Source: CAMLIZ01 sp966212505
GTDB taxonomy: Bacteria; Pseudomonadota; Gammaproteobacteria; Burkholderiales; Burkholderiaceae_C
DNA: 64,000 nt
Direction of reading: 5' to 3'
Assembly (NCBI GenBank): GCA_966212505.1
Contig: CBIHRS010000010.1
Location: 62,001-126,000 of the forward strand
Shown here: positions 8,785-17,226 of the stretch, piece after piece
How the letters are laid out: each line of letters opens with the position of its first letter
Numbering within the stretch: position 1 is the stretch's first letter
Made by a program: the position numbers and the translations under genes
The notes under the pieces: model-generated
The model's database searches: none
Seen by the model: only the letters and a program-made list of their open reading frames with translations
What the model was told of the DNA's origin: nothing

Positions 8785-9861
8785 TCAGCGCTCCACGCTG
8801 AGCTGCCAGAAGCCTTGCCTGCCCTCGACCTTGTGCTCGAGCATGGCAGCCGGCAGGTCGACCTTGAGGGCGCTCACACGCTGCGGATCGACCAGCACCG
8901 TGGGCCGGGCCTGGCGCAGGATGGGCAGCACGTCGGGCTTCACGCGGCGCTTCAGGATCTTGACCGCCTGCGTACCGGCGAGCTGGCCCACCACCTCGAA
9001 ATCGGAGCCCACGTAGAGCATCGCGCCGGGCACGCGCATCATCGCGAACGACACCACCGGCACCTGGTTCTCGCTGCCGAAGTCGCTGAGGTCGCGCGCC
9101 GGCTCGTAGTCGCGCAGCGCGTAGTAGGCATCGAGCGGCACCGCGAACACCTGCGCGCCGGCGCCGCCGTCGTACAGCCGCTTGACCGACGGGATGATGC
9201 TGTCGTGCTTGGCCACCTGCTGCGAGGCCACGCTGATGCCCACGCCCTTGGCGGCCGTGCGTGCGGCCTCCACATGCGCGATGCCGTTCTCGTCGTCGGT
9301 GTGGACCATGCCGATGCGCTGCACCGCGGGGAACACCTGCTTCACGATCCTGAGCGACTCGTCCATGTCGCTGTAGAGCGTGGCGCCGGTCACGCCAGGG
9401 CCGGCATCGGTGAGCGAAGGGCAGTCGGCATCCGCGGGATTGGCCACCGCGGTGAAGACCACCGGCACATGCGCCTCGTCGAGGATGGCGCGCGCGTACT
9501 TGGTGGCCGGCGTGCCAATTGTGAGCACGAGGTTGGGCTTGGCCGCCGCGATGCGCATCGCCTCCTTGCGGATGCGCAGCAGCACGCCGAGCCGGTCCCA
9601 GAAGCCGCCGTTCTCCACGTCGAAGTCGATCTTCACGCGGTGGACTTCGAGGTTCCTGCCCTGCACGAAGCCGTTGTCTTCCAGCGCTTTCAGGAAGCCG
9701 TCGAGCGAGCGCTGGAAGGGCTCGATGTCGGTGACCTGCAGCACCTCCACACGGAAGGTGTAGGCCTCGTCCATCGAGGCCGGCGACAAGGCCTCCATTG
9801 CACTGCAAGGCGCCATGCAGGCGAGCCACAAGACCTGCAGGACCGCAACAACCCTCTTCAT
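8785..9861 (-). CDS. ABC-transporter substrate-binding protein of the TrpX / ABC_sub_bind family
   Basis: 358 residues from ATG 9861, which has a GAGAGG five bases upstream; this start gives a signal peptide ('VVAVLQVLWLACMAPCSAM'). The mature part has the two-lobed periplasmic-binding fold of the ABC_sub_bind family: 'LVLTIGTPATKYAR', 'VPVVFTAVANP' and 'GMVHTDDENG'. The usual permease and ATPase genes are not adjacent, so it may be an orphan receptor or serve a distant transporter. Ligand unknown; some family members bind aromatic amino acids. Confidence 0.82.
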   Translation of the reverse strand: MKRVVAVLQVLWLACMAPCSAMEALSPASMDEAYTFRVEVLQVTDIEPFQRSLDGFLKALEDNGFVQGRNLEVHRVKIDFDVENGGFWDRLGVLLRIRKEAMRIAAAKPNLVLTIGTPATKYARAILDEAHVPVVFTAVANPADADCPSLTDAGPGVTGATLYSDMDESLRIVKQVFPAVQRIGMVHTDDENGIAHVEAARTAAKGVGISVASQQVAKHDSIIPSVKRLYDGGAGAQVFAVPLDAYYALRDYEPARDLSDFGSENQVPVVSFAMMRVPGAMLYVGSDFEVVGQLAGTQAVKILKRRVKPDVLPILRQARPTVLVDPQRVSALKVDLPAAMLEHKVEGRQGFWQLSVER

Positions 9862-9978
9862 TTCATCCTCTCGCGAGCCATGTTCAAACAGCTCGGAGAT
9901 TGGATCAGCGCGGCGGCGATGCCACCGCACTTGCGCATTGGCCCAGCGGGCCAATCTTCTAGCCTCAGGGTGTAACGA

Positions 9979-11268
9979 TCAGTGAGCCTGCGGCCACTGG
10001 CCGTTGACGTTGATGACGTAGCACTTGGCCGAATAGGCCTGGCGGCGGGTGTCGCAATCGGCCAGCGCGCCGCGCATCGCCTCTTCGGCCGTGCCGGCAT
10101 TGGCCTTCCAGCCCCAACTGCCGCCCGACGACACCGCGAAGGCCTTGTTGGGCCGCGCCGTGGCGTAGTCGTTGCGGAAGGCCCAGGCCGCGGCGTCGGA
10201 ATGCATCGCCTGCGAGAGCTCGTCCTCGTCGTCGTCTTCCTGCGACTGCTGCTGCGGATGCGCACCGCCGTGCTGCGCCACGTAGCGGTGGTAGCTGCCC
10301 AGCGCCGCATGCATCGCGAAGCCGATCAACGGGATCATGACCACCAGCGTCAGCAGCAGCCAGCGCCACTGGCCCGGAGGCGGCTCCTCGCCGTAGTCGT
10401 TGTCGCCGGGGGTGCCGCGCTGGAACGACAGCAGCAGACTCGCGATCGAGCCGGCATAGGGCACCAGCACGAACAGGCTCCACCAGCCATGGCGGTCGCA
10501 GTCGTGGCAGCGCAGCACCGCCAGCCGCATCGAGAAGAAGAAGTACAGCATGCTGCCCAGGCCGGCCAGCACGAAGCGGCCCACGCCCGGCTTGGCGATC
10601 GCAAACGCGGTCAGCAGGAACAGGCAGGTCAGCAGCACCAGGTTGGCGGTGGCATAGCGCAGCCGCGACATGCGGCCGTTGAAGCCGAAGCCGAACACCG
10701 AAGGTGCATCGGCGCCGGGCTTGCGGATCTTGCGGCCATCGGCATCGAGCCCGCGGCGCGCCCGCATCTCGATCAGGCGCTCTTCCTTCAGGCGCTGCTC
10801 CTCCTCGACCTTGGCGGCGATGCCCATCGGGATGTTGGTGGAACAGGCGCGGCACAGCAGCCGCTTGGTCTGGCGCTCGCCGCACTTGGGGCAGTCGACC
10901 TCTTCGGTGATCTCGGCCTCGGTGGGCTCGCCGGGAATCGGCTGCAGCGCCAGCGCTGGCACCGGCTTGGGGGCCGGCGGTGGTGGCGCAGGCCGGCGCA
11001 CCTCGGGTTCCGGCGCCATGATGGTCGGAAAGGCGTCCGGCATCGGCTCCACATGGATGCGCGCGCCGATCTTGGCCAAGTGGTCGACATAGCGCTGCGC
11101 GTCCTGCGCCTGCAGCGAGCGCTTGAGCACGGTGCGCGCGCCGGAGAACAGGTGCTGCACGCGAACGTCGTCGAGCTTCAGCAGATGCGCCAGGCTGCGC
11201 TTGACGTCGTCGAGATGAAAACCGGAAAGGACTTCCCCGAGGAAGACCAGTTGCACGCGTGCGTCCAT
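9979..11268 (-). CDS. DUF805 membrane protein fused to a zinc ribbon and a C-terminal DUF4189-like domain
   Basis: 429 residues in four parts. Residues 1-75 form a small alpha/beta domain ('VQLVFLGEVLSGFHLDDVKR'). Residues 85-115 are a Pro-rich linker. A zinc ribbon has Cys pairs at 126/129 and 139/142. The DUF805 region (about 195-340) has four membrane segments and an internal 'RCHDCDRHGWW'. The soluble tail, from about 370, contains 'WAFRNDYATARPNKAF' and 'ALADCDTRRQ', which resembles DUF4189-type secreted domains with paired Cys. No function is known. It could couple a cytoplasmic zinc ribbon to a periplasmic tail. Confidence 0.75.
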   Translation of the reverse strand: MDARVQLVFLGEVLSGFHLDDVKRSLAHLLKLDDVRVQHLFSGARTVLKRSLQAQDAQRYVDHLAKIGARIHVEPMPDAFPTIMAPEPEVRRPAPPPPAPKPVPALALQPIPGEPTEAEITEEVDCPKCGERQTKRLLCRACSTNIPMGIAAKVEEEQRLKEERLIEMRARRGLDADGRKIRKPGADAPSVFGFGFNGRMSRLRYATANLVLLTCLFLLTAFAIAKPGVGRFVLAGLGSMLYFFFSMRLAVLRCHDCDRHGWWSLFVLVPYAGSIASLLLSFQRGTPGDNDYGEEPPPGQWRWLLLTLVVMIPLIGFAMHAALGSYHRYVAQHGGAHPQQQSQEDDDEDELSQAMHSDAAAWAFRNDYATARPNKAFAVSSGGSWGWKANAGTAEEAMRGALADCDTRRQAYSAKCYVINVNGQWPQAH

Positions 11269-11391
11269 GACACAGAGAGGAAGGGGCGTCGATCGGCGCA
11301 GATTATCTGGTTACACCAACCCCGGCCGCACCCTTCGTTCAGGCGTCTAGACAGGTGGTTTCAGCGCAGCAACGGGAGAAAAGTCACGGAA

Positions 11392-12030
11392 TCAGCCAAA
11401 AGCCAGCACGCGGGCCCCCTGCAGGCGGGGGTCGTGCTGCGCGACGGTGCGGACGATCGCCGAGGCGATCTTGTCGCCGCCGTGGGCAGACGGCTCGATC
11501 GGATTGGCGTAGTCGTCGGGCGTGGTGCAGATGGTGCGCAGATCGATGACCGTCAGCCCATGCACCGCGGCCACGCGGATGATCGCGTCGTTGAAGGCGG
11601 TGAGCGCCACCGCGGCGCAGGCCGCGAAGCCCGGATCCGGAAAGTTGCCGTGGTAGACGGTGCAGACCACGAGAGGCCGTTTCAGCGCGAGGCAGGCGTC
11701 GACCATGCGGCGATAAGCCTGCTCGAACTCCGCGGCCGCCCCTCCCAGCATCAGCAAGGCCTCCGCGCTCGAGGTCACCTGCGCCTGCAGGATGTCGGCC
11801 CGCAACAGGGCGTTGTTGCCGCCCACGCTCAGCACCAGGTGGGTCGCCTCGTCGGGCACGCGGGCCAGTTGCTCCGCGATGTCGTCGGTGGTGGACCCAT
11901 CCACCGCCAGCAGGCGGGCGCTCCAGCCTTCGGGCAGCCGTGCATTCACCTGTTGAACGACGGCCGGACCGCCGTTGGTATAGCTGCCGTTGTCGAAGAC
12001 GGAATCACCGAGGAGGGCAAGAAGCGGCAT
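11392..12030 (-). CDS. SGNH/GDSL-type hydrolase
   Basis: 212 residues with the GDSL block I ('LLGDS', nucleophile Ser10), the oxyanion Gly/Asn block ('SVGGNN', 70-73) and a late block V 'EPSAHGG' with His183. No signal peptide, so it is a cytoplasmic esterase or lipase-like hydrolase of unknown substrate. Last gene of a four-gene minus-strand run; it starts 3 bases after the nucleotidyltransferase stop. Confidence 0.85.
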   Translation of the reverse strand: MPLLALLGDSVFDNGSYTNGGPAVVQQVNARLPEGWSARLLAVDGSTTDDIAEQLARVPDEATHLVLSVGGNNALLRADILQAQVTSSAEALLMLGGAAAEFEQAYRRMVDACLALKRPLVVCTVYHGNFPDPGFAACAAVALTAFNDAIIRVAAVHGLTVIDLRTICTTPDDYANPIEPSAHGGDKIASAIVRTVAQHDPRLQGARVLAFG

Positions 12031-12033
12031 GGC

Positions 12034-12648
12034 TCAGGCGCGGCAGGACAAGGGCTGCGCATTGTCCACCGGCACCACCCTCACCTGCGGCCAGCGCTCA
12101 GTGAACCGCTTGCGCGCCACGCGGTCGAGATACACCGCGGGCGGCACACGGGTCGGGTTCCATCGCACGACCCTGTCGAACAGATCCGCCAAGCCATGCG
12201 GCGCGATCACGCGCACGGCACCCGCGGCATCAAGGGAGACACCGACGCAGGTGGCGTACTCCGGCCAGCTCGCGATGCCTTCCTCGAGCGAGCGCAGCGG
12301 CTCGACCATCCGGCCCTCAGGCGTGGCGTACCAGTGGTGCACGGCAGCCTGGTTGACCACCTCCCAGGCCAGGCCGGGCAGGCGTTCGTCGAGCAGGCGC
12401 TTCAGATGCCGTTCGCGGTCGGGCGACGGATCATCGGCATCGAAGAACACCACGTCGACATCGGCCAGCGCCGAGGGCGCCTCGAAGCCATGGAGGTGAT
12501 CCCACACCAGCCCGCGGATCGCGCCGGCGCCGATGCACCATGACGCGAGCCCTAGCGAGCGCACCGCGCTCAGCGCCTGCATCAGCCACGGCGTCGCCGT
12601 GACCAGTTCGACGAGCTTGCGTTCGTGTGAGGCGGGATCAAGGCTCAT
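12034..12648 (-). CDS. Nucleotidyltransferase-fold protein (DUF925 family)
   Basis: 204 residues from ATG 12648, which overlaps the preceding stop as ATGA. The pattern 'WCIGAGAIRGLVWDHLHG' followed by 'ADVDVVFFDADD' gives the G-x-x-x-x-x-V/L-W then D-x-D signature of the DUF925 (PF06042) nucleotidyltransferase-like family. The second half is helical with 'LADLFDRVVRWNP' and 'RVARKRFTERWPQ'. Substrate unknown. Translationally coupled to the upstream SnoaL-like gene. Confidence 0.82.
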   Translation of the reverse strand: MSLDPASHERKLVELVTATPWLMQALSAVRSLGLASWCIGAGAIRGLVWDHLHGFEAPSALADVDVVFFDADDPSPDRERHLKRLLDERLPGLAWEVVNQAAVHHWYATPEGRMVEPLRSLEEGIASWPEYATCVGVSLDAAGAVRVIAPHGLADLFDRVVRWNPTRVPPAVYLDRVARKRFTERWPQVRVVPVDNAQPLSCRA

Positions 12649-13049
12649 GCCGCCGGCTTCTGCACTGGTGCCAGCAGGTTGGCATCGCGCGCGAGCCGCC
12701 AGCGGCCGCCTTGCTTGCGCAGCACCGTGAGCGTGTGGCCCGCACGCTCCATCGGCGCAGTGCCATCGGTGGGCGTGACGGTGACGCTCAGCCGCGTCCA
12801 CATGAAGGCCCAGTCGCCGCTGACCTGGATCTCCTGGATCTCGCTGCGGCCGTCGATGGTGGGTGCCGAGGCGCCGGCCTGGACGCGCGACATCTGTGCG
12901 AACTCGTCCTTGCGCATCGGCGGACGGCCCGGCACGAGGAAGACCACGTCGTCGGTCACCAGGCCGAGCACGGTGTCGACATCGCCGGCGCGGCTGGCTG
13001 CCATCCAGGTGCCCACGAGGTCGCGGATCTGGTCTTCATCGCTCTTCAT
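12645..13049 (-). CDS. SnoaL/NTF2-like protein (SgcJ/EcaC type)
   Basis: 134 residues. An NTF2 cone fold is indicated by 'DQIRDLVGTWMAASRAGDVDTVLGLVTDDVVFLVPG', a pattern shared with SgcJ/EcaC and DUF4440 proteins, and by the later strands 'GDWAFMWTRLSVTVTP' and 'RWRLARDANL'. The family binds or isomerises small hydrophobic ligands but the role here is unknown. Start ATG 13049. It overlaps the next gene by 4 bases and follows the membrane-protein gene by 25. Confidence 0.82.
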   Translation of the reverse strand: MKSDEDQIRDLVGTWMAASRAGDVDTVLGLVTDDVVFLVPGRPPMRKDEFAQMSRVQAGASAPTIDGRSEIQEIQVSGDWAFMWTRLSVTVTPTDGTAPMERAGHTLTVLRKQGGRWRLARDANLLAPVQKPAA

Positions 13050-13074
13050 CTGCAACTCCTGCCGGAAGGGCCGA

Positions 13075-13464
13075 TCACCTCGTGCCGGAGAACAGCCAAC
13101 CGATGATCGACGGCGTGGCGGAGAGGCCGAGCACGAACACCACCGATACCAACAGCGCCAGGGCCACGAAGATCGGATACAGCAGCACGATCGCCCGCGC
13201 CAGCCAGGCCAGGAATTGGCTGCCCGCATGCCGGCCCGCGCTGCGCCACACGCCCACCGAAGAGGCCACGAGGTAGGCAAAGGTCAGCAATTGGAGCACC
13301 AGCCCCGGCACCGTGGCGCCGGCGCCTTGCGGCAGGACCGCCATCACCATCGCGCCGACGATCAGCGCCGCCAGCGCGCACAGCACGTTGCCGGCCACGT
13401 AATACAGCCAGAAGGCTGCTCCCAACGAGGCCTGGCCGCCCCACATCCTGTTCAATGCGTCCAT
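13075..13464 (-). CDS. Small integral membrane protein, function unknown
   Basis: 129 residues from ATG 13464, with an AGGGAG five bases upstream. Four hydrophobic segments (about 13-35, 38-60, 64-82, 85-110). 'NRMWGGQASLGAAFWLYYV' and 'GVWRSAGRH' recall a family of short inner-membrane proteins common in Burkholderiales; no function is assigned. First gene of the run membrane protein - SnoaL-like - nucleotidyltransferase - SGNH hydrolase. Confidence 0.75.
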   Translation of the reverse strand: MDALNRMWGGQASLGAAFWLYYVAGNVLCALAALIVGAMVMAVLPQGAGATVPGLVLQLLTFAYLVASSVGVWRSAGRHAGSQFLAWLARAIVLLYPIFVALALLVSVVFVLGLSATPSIIGWLFSGTR

Positions 13465-13571
13465 CGCACTCCCTCTCCCGTCTGGTTGGATGACGGCGCG
13501 CATTCTCCAAGGCCGCGGGGCACCGCGGCATCACTTGAAGTGGGGGGCGGCTTCTCCGCGTTTACCCCGGA

Positions 13572-13601
13572 TTGACCGTGCACTTTGGAAAGGCGTCCAA
13601 T
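13572..13601 (+). promoter_or_regulatory. Sigma-70-type promoter of the rbs operon
   Basis: -35 TTGACC at 13572-13577 (5 of 6 matches), an 18-base spacer, and -10 TCCAAT at 13596-13601 (4 of 6). The nested palindromes begin right after the -10 element, so a bound repressor would block the start site near 13608. Assigned by inspection only. Confidence 0.6.
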
Positions 13602-13635
13602 CGCAAACGTTCGCGCGAACGTTTGCGCAAACGTT
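13602..13635 (+). promoter_or_regulatory. Nested palindromic operator(s), probably for the LacI-family regulator in the operon
   Basis: Positions 13602-13627 form a perfect 26-base palindrome centred between 13614 and 13615. A second perfect palindrome, 13618-13635 (AACGTTTGCGCAAACGTT), shares its left half. Both carry the CG-centred half-site 'AAACGTT' expected for LacI/RbsR-type proteins. This gives three half-sites in tandem, so two dimers would compete or bind opposite faces. Assignment to the regulator encoded at 17223 is inference. Confidence 0.75.
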
Positions 13636-13679
13636 TCGCCGAATCCGTCGCACAAACATCCCACAAGGAGACAAGGACC

Positions 13680-14651
13680 ATGGCTCACCCCTTCGCCATC
13701 CGCCTCGGCCGTCGCGCCGCCGTTGCCGCTGCCGCCGCCCTGCTGGCCGCCCCCTTCGCGCTGCCCGGCGCCGCGCTGGCCGCCGATGCCGCCAAGCCCC
13801 GTGTCGGGCTGGTGATGAAGTCGCTGGCCAACGAGTTCTTCAAGAACATGACCGAAGGCGCGGTGGCCTATGAAAGGAAGCGCGGCGATTTCGAGCTCAA
13901 GGCCGTGGGCATGCAGTCGGAGACCGACTTCGATGCGCAGACCGCCGCGGTCGAGAACTTCATCACCCAGAAGTACGACGTGATCGTGATCGCCCCGGCC
14001 GACAGCCGCGCGATGGTGGGCCCGGTGTCGCGCGCGCTCAAGGCCGGCATCACGGTGGTGAACTTCGACGTGGCGCTGGACCCGGCGGCGCAGAAGAAGG
14101 CCGGCATCGACCTCGCCTTCGTCGGCCCCGACAACCGCGCCGGCGCGAAGATGGCCGGCGACGAGCTGGCCAAGGCTCTGGGGCCGGGCGCCAAGGTGGT
14201 GATCATCGAAGGCAACCCCGGCGCCGACAACGCGCTGCAGCGCAAGCTCGGCTTCGAGGATGCAGCCAAGGCCGGCAAGCTCAACGTCGTGGCCTCGCAG
14301 ACCGCGCACTGGGAGACCGAGGAGGCCAACGCGGTGTTCACCAACATCCTGACCGCCAACCCCGACATCAAGGGCGTGATGGCCGCCAACGACTCGATGG
14401 CGCTGGGCGTGGCCAAGGCGATCGATGCTGCGGGCAAGAGCGGCCAGATCAAGGTGGTGGGCTTCGACAACATCCCGGCGATCCGGCCGCTGATCAAGAG
14501 CGGCAAGGTGCTGGCCACGGTCGACCAGTTCGGCACCGACATGGCGGCCAACGCGATCGACGCGGGCCTGAAGTCGCGCAAGGACGGCAAGCCGCTCAAG
14601 GGCTGGGTGAAGACGCCGATCGAGCTGGTCACCGCGAAGAACGTCAAGTAA
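13680..14651 (+). CDS. rbsB: Ribose-type sugar ABC transporter, periplasmic binding protein
   Basis: 323 residues. Signal peptide 1-35 ends 'AALAAD'. The mature protein is a type I periplasmic-binding fold: 'PRVGLVMKSLANEFFKNM', 'YDVIVIAPADSRAMV', 'VNFDVALDP' and 'VVGFDNIPAIRPL'. Start ATG 13680 follows AAGGAG at 13665-13670. First gene of the rbs operon, directly downstream of the palindromic operator. It delivers ribose or a related pentose to the RbsAC transporter. The exact sugar is inferred from the linked ribokinase and RbsD. Confidence 0.93.
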   Translation: MAHPFAIRLGRRAAVAAAAALLAAPFALPGAALAADAAKPRVGLVMKSLANEFFKNMTEGAVAYERKRGDFELKAVGMQSETDFDAQTAAVENFITQKYDVIVIAPADSRAMVGPVSRALKAGITVVNFDVALDPAAQKKAGIDLAFVGPDNRAGAKMAGDELAKALGPGAKVVIIEGNPGADNALQRKLGFEDAAKAGKLNVVASQTAHWETEEANAVFTNILTANPDIKGVMAANDSMALGVAKAIDAAGKSGQIKVVGFDNIPAIRPLIKSGKVLATVDQFGTDMAANAIDAGLKSRKDGKPLKGWVKTPIELVTAKNVK

Positions 14652-14663
14652 GGCTTCTGTTCG

Positions 14664-16211
14664 ATGAGCCTGCTCGAACTCCAGGGCATCACACGCCGGT
14701 TTCCCGGCGTGCTTGCGCTCGACGGCGTGGATCTCGCTGTGTCTCCTGGCGAGATCCACGCGCTGGCGGGCGAGAACGGCGCGGGCAAGTCGAGCCTGAT
14801 CAAGATCCTGTGCGGCGCCGACCGGCCCGATGCAGGCAGCATGCGCTTCGGCGGTGCGGCCTATGCGCCGCAGACGCCGCTCGACGCGATGCGCGCCGGC
14901 ATCCGCGTGGTGCACCAGGAACTGCACATGCTCGACGAGCTGTCGGTGGCCGAGAACCTGCTGTTCGAGTCATTGCCGCGCACGCGGCTGGGCCTGGTCG
15001 ACAAGGCCGCGATGCAGCGCCGCGCCAAGGAGCTGCTGGCGCTGGTGGGCCTCGACGACCTGTCCCCCGCCGTGCGCGTGGGCACGCTGGGCATGGCGCA
15101 GCGCCAGCTGATCGAGATCGCCAAGGCCTTGTCGGGCCAGAGCCGGCTGCTGATCCTCGATGAACCCACGGCCACGCTGACCCCGCGCGAGACCGACCGC
15201 CTGCTGGCGCTGATGCGCGAGCTGCGCGGCCAGGGCGTGAGCGTGATGTTCGTGTCGCATCACCTGCAGGAGCTGTTCGAGGTGTGCGACCGCGTCACCG
15301 TGCTGCGCAACGGCCGCAAGGTCGCGACGCAGCCGATGCGCGAGACGAGCACCGACGAGCTGGTACGCCTGATGGTCGGCCGCAGCCTCGAGGCCGAAAC
15401 GCCGTATGACACGGCCGAGGCCTCGCGGCGCATCGCCGCCTCCAAGCCGCCGGCGCTGCGCGTGCAGGGCCTGCGCTTCGCCGGCCAGCGCAGCGCGCAG
15501 GGCTTGGACTTCGAGCTGCGCTATGGCGAGATCGTCGGCCTCGCCGGCCTCGTCGGCTCGGGCCGGACCGAGACGGTGCGCGCGATCTTTGGCGCCGACC
15601 GCATCGCCGCAGGCAGCATCTGGCGCGACGAGCAGCCGGTCGACATCCGCTCGCCGCGCGATGCGCTGGCCCACGGCATCTGCCTCGTCACCGAGAACCG
15701 CAAGGACGAGGGCCTGATCCTCGGCATGCCGATCCGCGCCAACGTGAGCCTCGCGAACCTTCGCGCCGTGTCGAACAAGGGCCTGATGCAGCGCGCCCGC
15801 GAGACCGGCGCCGCGCAGCAGGCGCAGAAAGACCTGCAGATCCGCCTCGCCTCGGTGAACCAGCCGGTGCGCGAGCTCTCGGGCGGCAACCAGCAGAAGG
15901 TGGTGCTCGCCAAGTGGCTGCTGCGCGAGCCGCAGGTGCTGCTGCTCGACGAGCCCACCCGCGGCGTCGACGTGGGCGCCAAGGCCGAGATCCACAACCT
16001 GCTCAAGCGCATGGCCGCGCAGGGCATGGCGGTGCTCGTGGTGTCATCCGACCTGCGCGAGCTGCTCAACCTGTGCGACCGCCTGCTGGTGCTGAGCAAG
16101 GGCGCGCTGGCCGGCGAGGTGCCGCGCGAGCGCTTCGATGAAGAAGCCATCCTCGCGATGGCGTACAGCGAATACCTGAAAGCCCCCGACCATGCAGCCG
16201 CAGTTGCTTGA
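14664..16211 (+). CDS. rbsA: Ribose-type ABC transporter, ATP-binding subunit with two nucleotide-binding domains
   Basis: 515 residues, tandem ATPase domains as in RbsA/MglA. Domain 1 has Walker A 'GENGAGKS' (36-43) and Walker B 'LLILDEPTATLT'. Domain 2 has a weak Walker A 'GLVGSGRTE', the signature 'LSGGNQQK' and Walker B 'LLLDEPTRGVDVG'. The asymmetry (degenerate second P-loop) is normal for this family. It starts 12 bases after rbsB and overlaps the upstream rbsC ATG. Confidence 0.95.
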   Translation: MSLLELQGITRRFPGVLALDGVDLAVSPGEIHALAGENGAGKSSLIKILCGADRPDAGSMRFGGAAYAPQTPLDAMRAGIRVVHQELHMLDELSVAENLLFESLPRTRLGLVDKAAMQRRAKELLALVGLDDLSPAVRVGTLGMAQRQLIEIAKALSGQSRLLILDEPTATLTPRETDRLLALMRELRGQGVSVMFVSHHLQELFEVCDRVTVLRNGRKVATQPMRETSTDELVRLMVGRSLEAETPYDTAEASRRIAASKPPALRVQGLRFAGQRSAQGLDFELRYGEIVGLAGLVGSGRTETVRAIFGADRIAAGSIWRDEQPVDIRSPRDALAHGICLVTENRKDEGLILGMPIRANVSLANLRAVSNKGLMQRARETGAAQQAQKDLQIRLASVNQPVRELSGGNQQKVVLAKWLLREPQVLLLDEPTRGVDVGAKAEIHNLLKRMAAQGMAVLVVSSDLRELLNLCDRLLVLSKGALAGEVPRERFDEEAILAMAYSEYLKAPDHAAAVA

Positions 16212-16221
16212 CACTCCGCGA

Positions 16222-17226
16222 ATGAACGCTCCCGCCCCCTCCCCCGCCGGCCTCGGCCAGGGCGCCCGCACCGTGCTGCGCGAAGCCGGCATCGGCGTGG
16301 CGCTGCTGGTGCTGGTGGGCGTGTTCGCGCTGCTGTCGCCGATCTTCCTGACGCCGTCGAACATCACCAACATCTTTACGCAGATCGCGATCAACGTGAT
16401 CCTCTCGGTCGGCATGACCTTCGTGATCCTGATCGGCGGCATCGACCTCTCGGTGGGTTCGGTGATGGCGCTGTGCGCAGTGATCGCCGGCACGGTGCTG
16501 AAGATCGAGGCGCTCTCCACGCCGGCCGCGGTGTCGCTCGCGCTGGCGGCGAGCATCGCGGTGGGCGCGATGTGCGGCTTCATCAACGGGGGCATCTCCA
16601 GCTTCTGGGGCATTCCGTCGTTCATCGTCACGCTGGGCATGCTCAACATCGCGCGCGGCGCGGCGCTGCAGTGGACGCAGGCGCGCACGATCTACGAGCT
16701 GCCCGATGCCTTCAACAACTTCGGCAGCGCCACGCTGCTGGGACTGCCGGCGATCTTCCTCGTGGCGCTGGCGCTGGTGGGGCTCGGCTGGTTCGTGCTC
16801 AACCGCACGGTGTTCGGCCGGCTGGTCTACGCGATCGGCAACAACGAGGAAGCCGTGCGCCTGGCCGGCCACGCCACGCGGCGCATCAAGATCGCGGCCT
16901 TCGTGATCGCCGGCGCCGCGGTGGGCGTGGGCGCGGTCATCTACATGACGCGGCTCAACATCGCCAGCCCCATCCTCGGCATCGGCTTCGAGCTCAACGC
17001 GATCGCGGCCGTGATCATCGGCGGCACCAGCCTCTCGGGCGGCCGCGGCTCGATCATCGGCACGCTGCTGGGCGCCTGCATCATCGGCGTGCTGGCCAAC
17101 GGGCTCATCCTGATCGGCATGAGCGATTTCCTGCGCCAGATGGTCACCGGCTTCGTCATCATCCTGGCCGTGGTGCTCGATGTGTACCGCGCCCGGCTGA
17201 CCCGCGCTTCCTCTTCCGCCGCATGA
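16222..17226 (+). CDS. rbsC: Ribose-type ABC transporter permease
   Basis: 334 residues from ATG 16222, which gives an N-terminal tail of the length seen in RbsC. An in-frame ATG at 16192, inside the end of rbsA, would add ten residues and cannot be excluded. About ten membrane helices. Family blocks 'GGIDLSVGSVMAL', 'GIPSFIVTLGMLNIARG' and 'ISSFW' are present, as is 'IGGTSLSGGRGSI', the ATPase-contact region. The stop overlaps the start of the LacI gene (ATGA). Confidence 0.94.
   Translation: MNAPAPSPAGLGQGARTVLREAGIGVALLVLVGVFALLSPIFLTPSNITNIFTQIAINVILSVGMTFVILIGGIDLSVGSVMALCAVIAGTVLKIEALSTPAAVSLALAASIAVGAMCGFINGGISSFWGIPSFIVTLGMLNIARGAALQWTQARTIYELPDAFNNFGSATLLGLPAIFLVALALVGLGWFVLNRTVFGRLVYAIGNNEEAVRLAGHATRRIKIAAFVIAGAAVGVGAVIYMTRLNIASPILGIGFELNAIAAVIIGGTSLSGGRGSIIGTLLGACIIGVLANGLILIGMSDFLRQMVTGFVIILAVVLDVYRARLTRASSSAA

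Noticed and set aside
9982..12543. An 853-residue open frame on the plus strand
   Set aside because: It runs antisense across three well-supported minus-strand genes and has Arg/His/Gln-rich composition typical of a GC-rich shadow frame.
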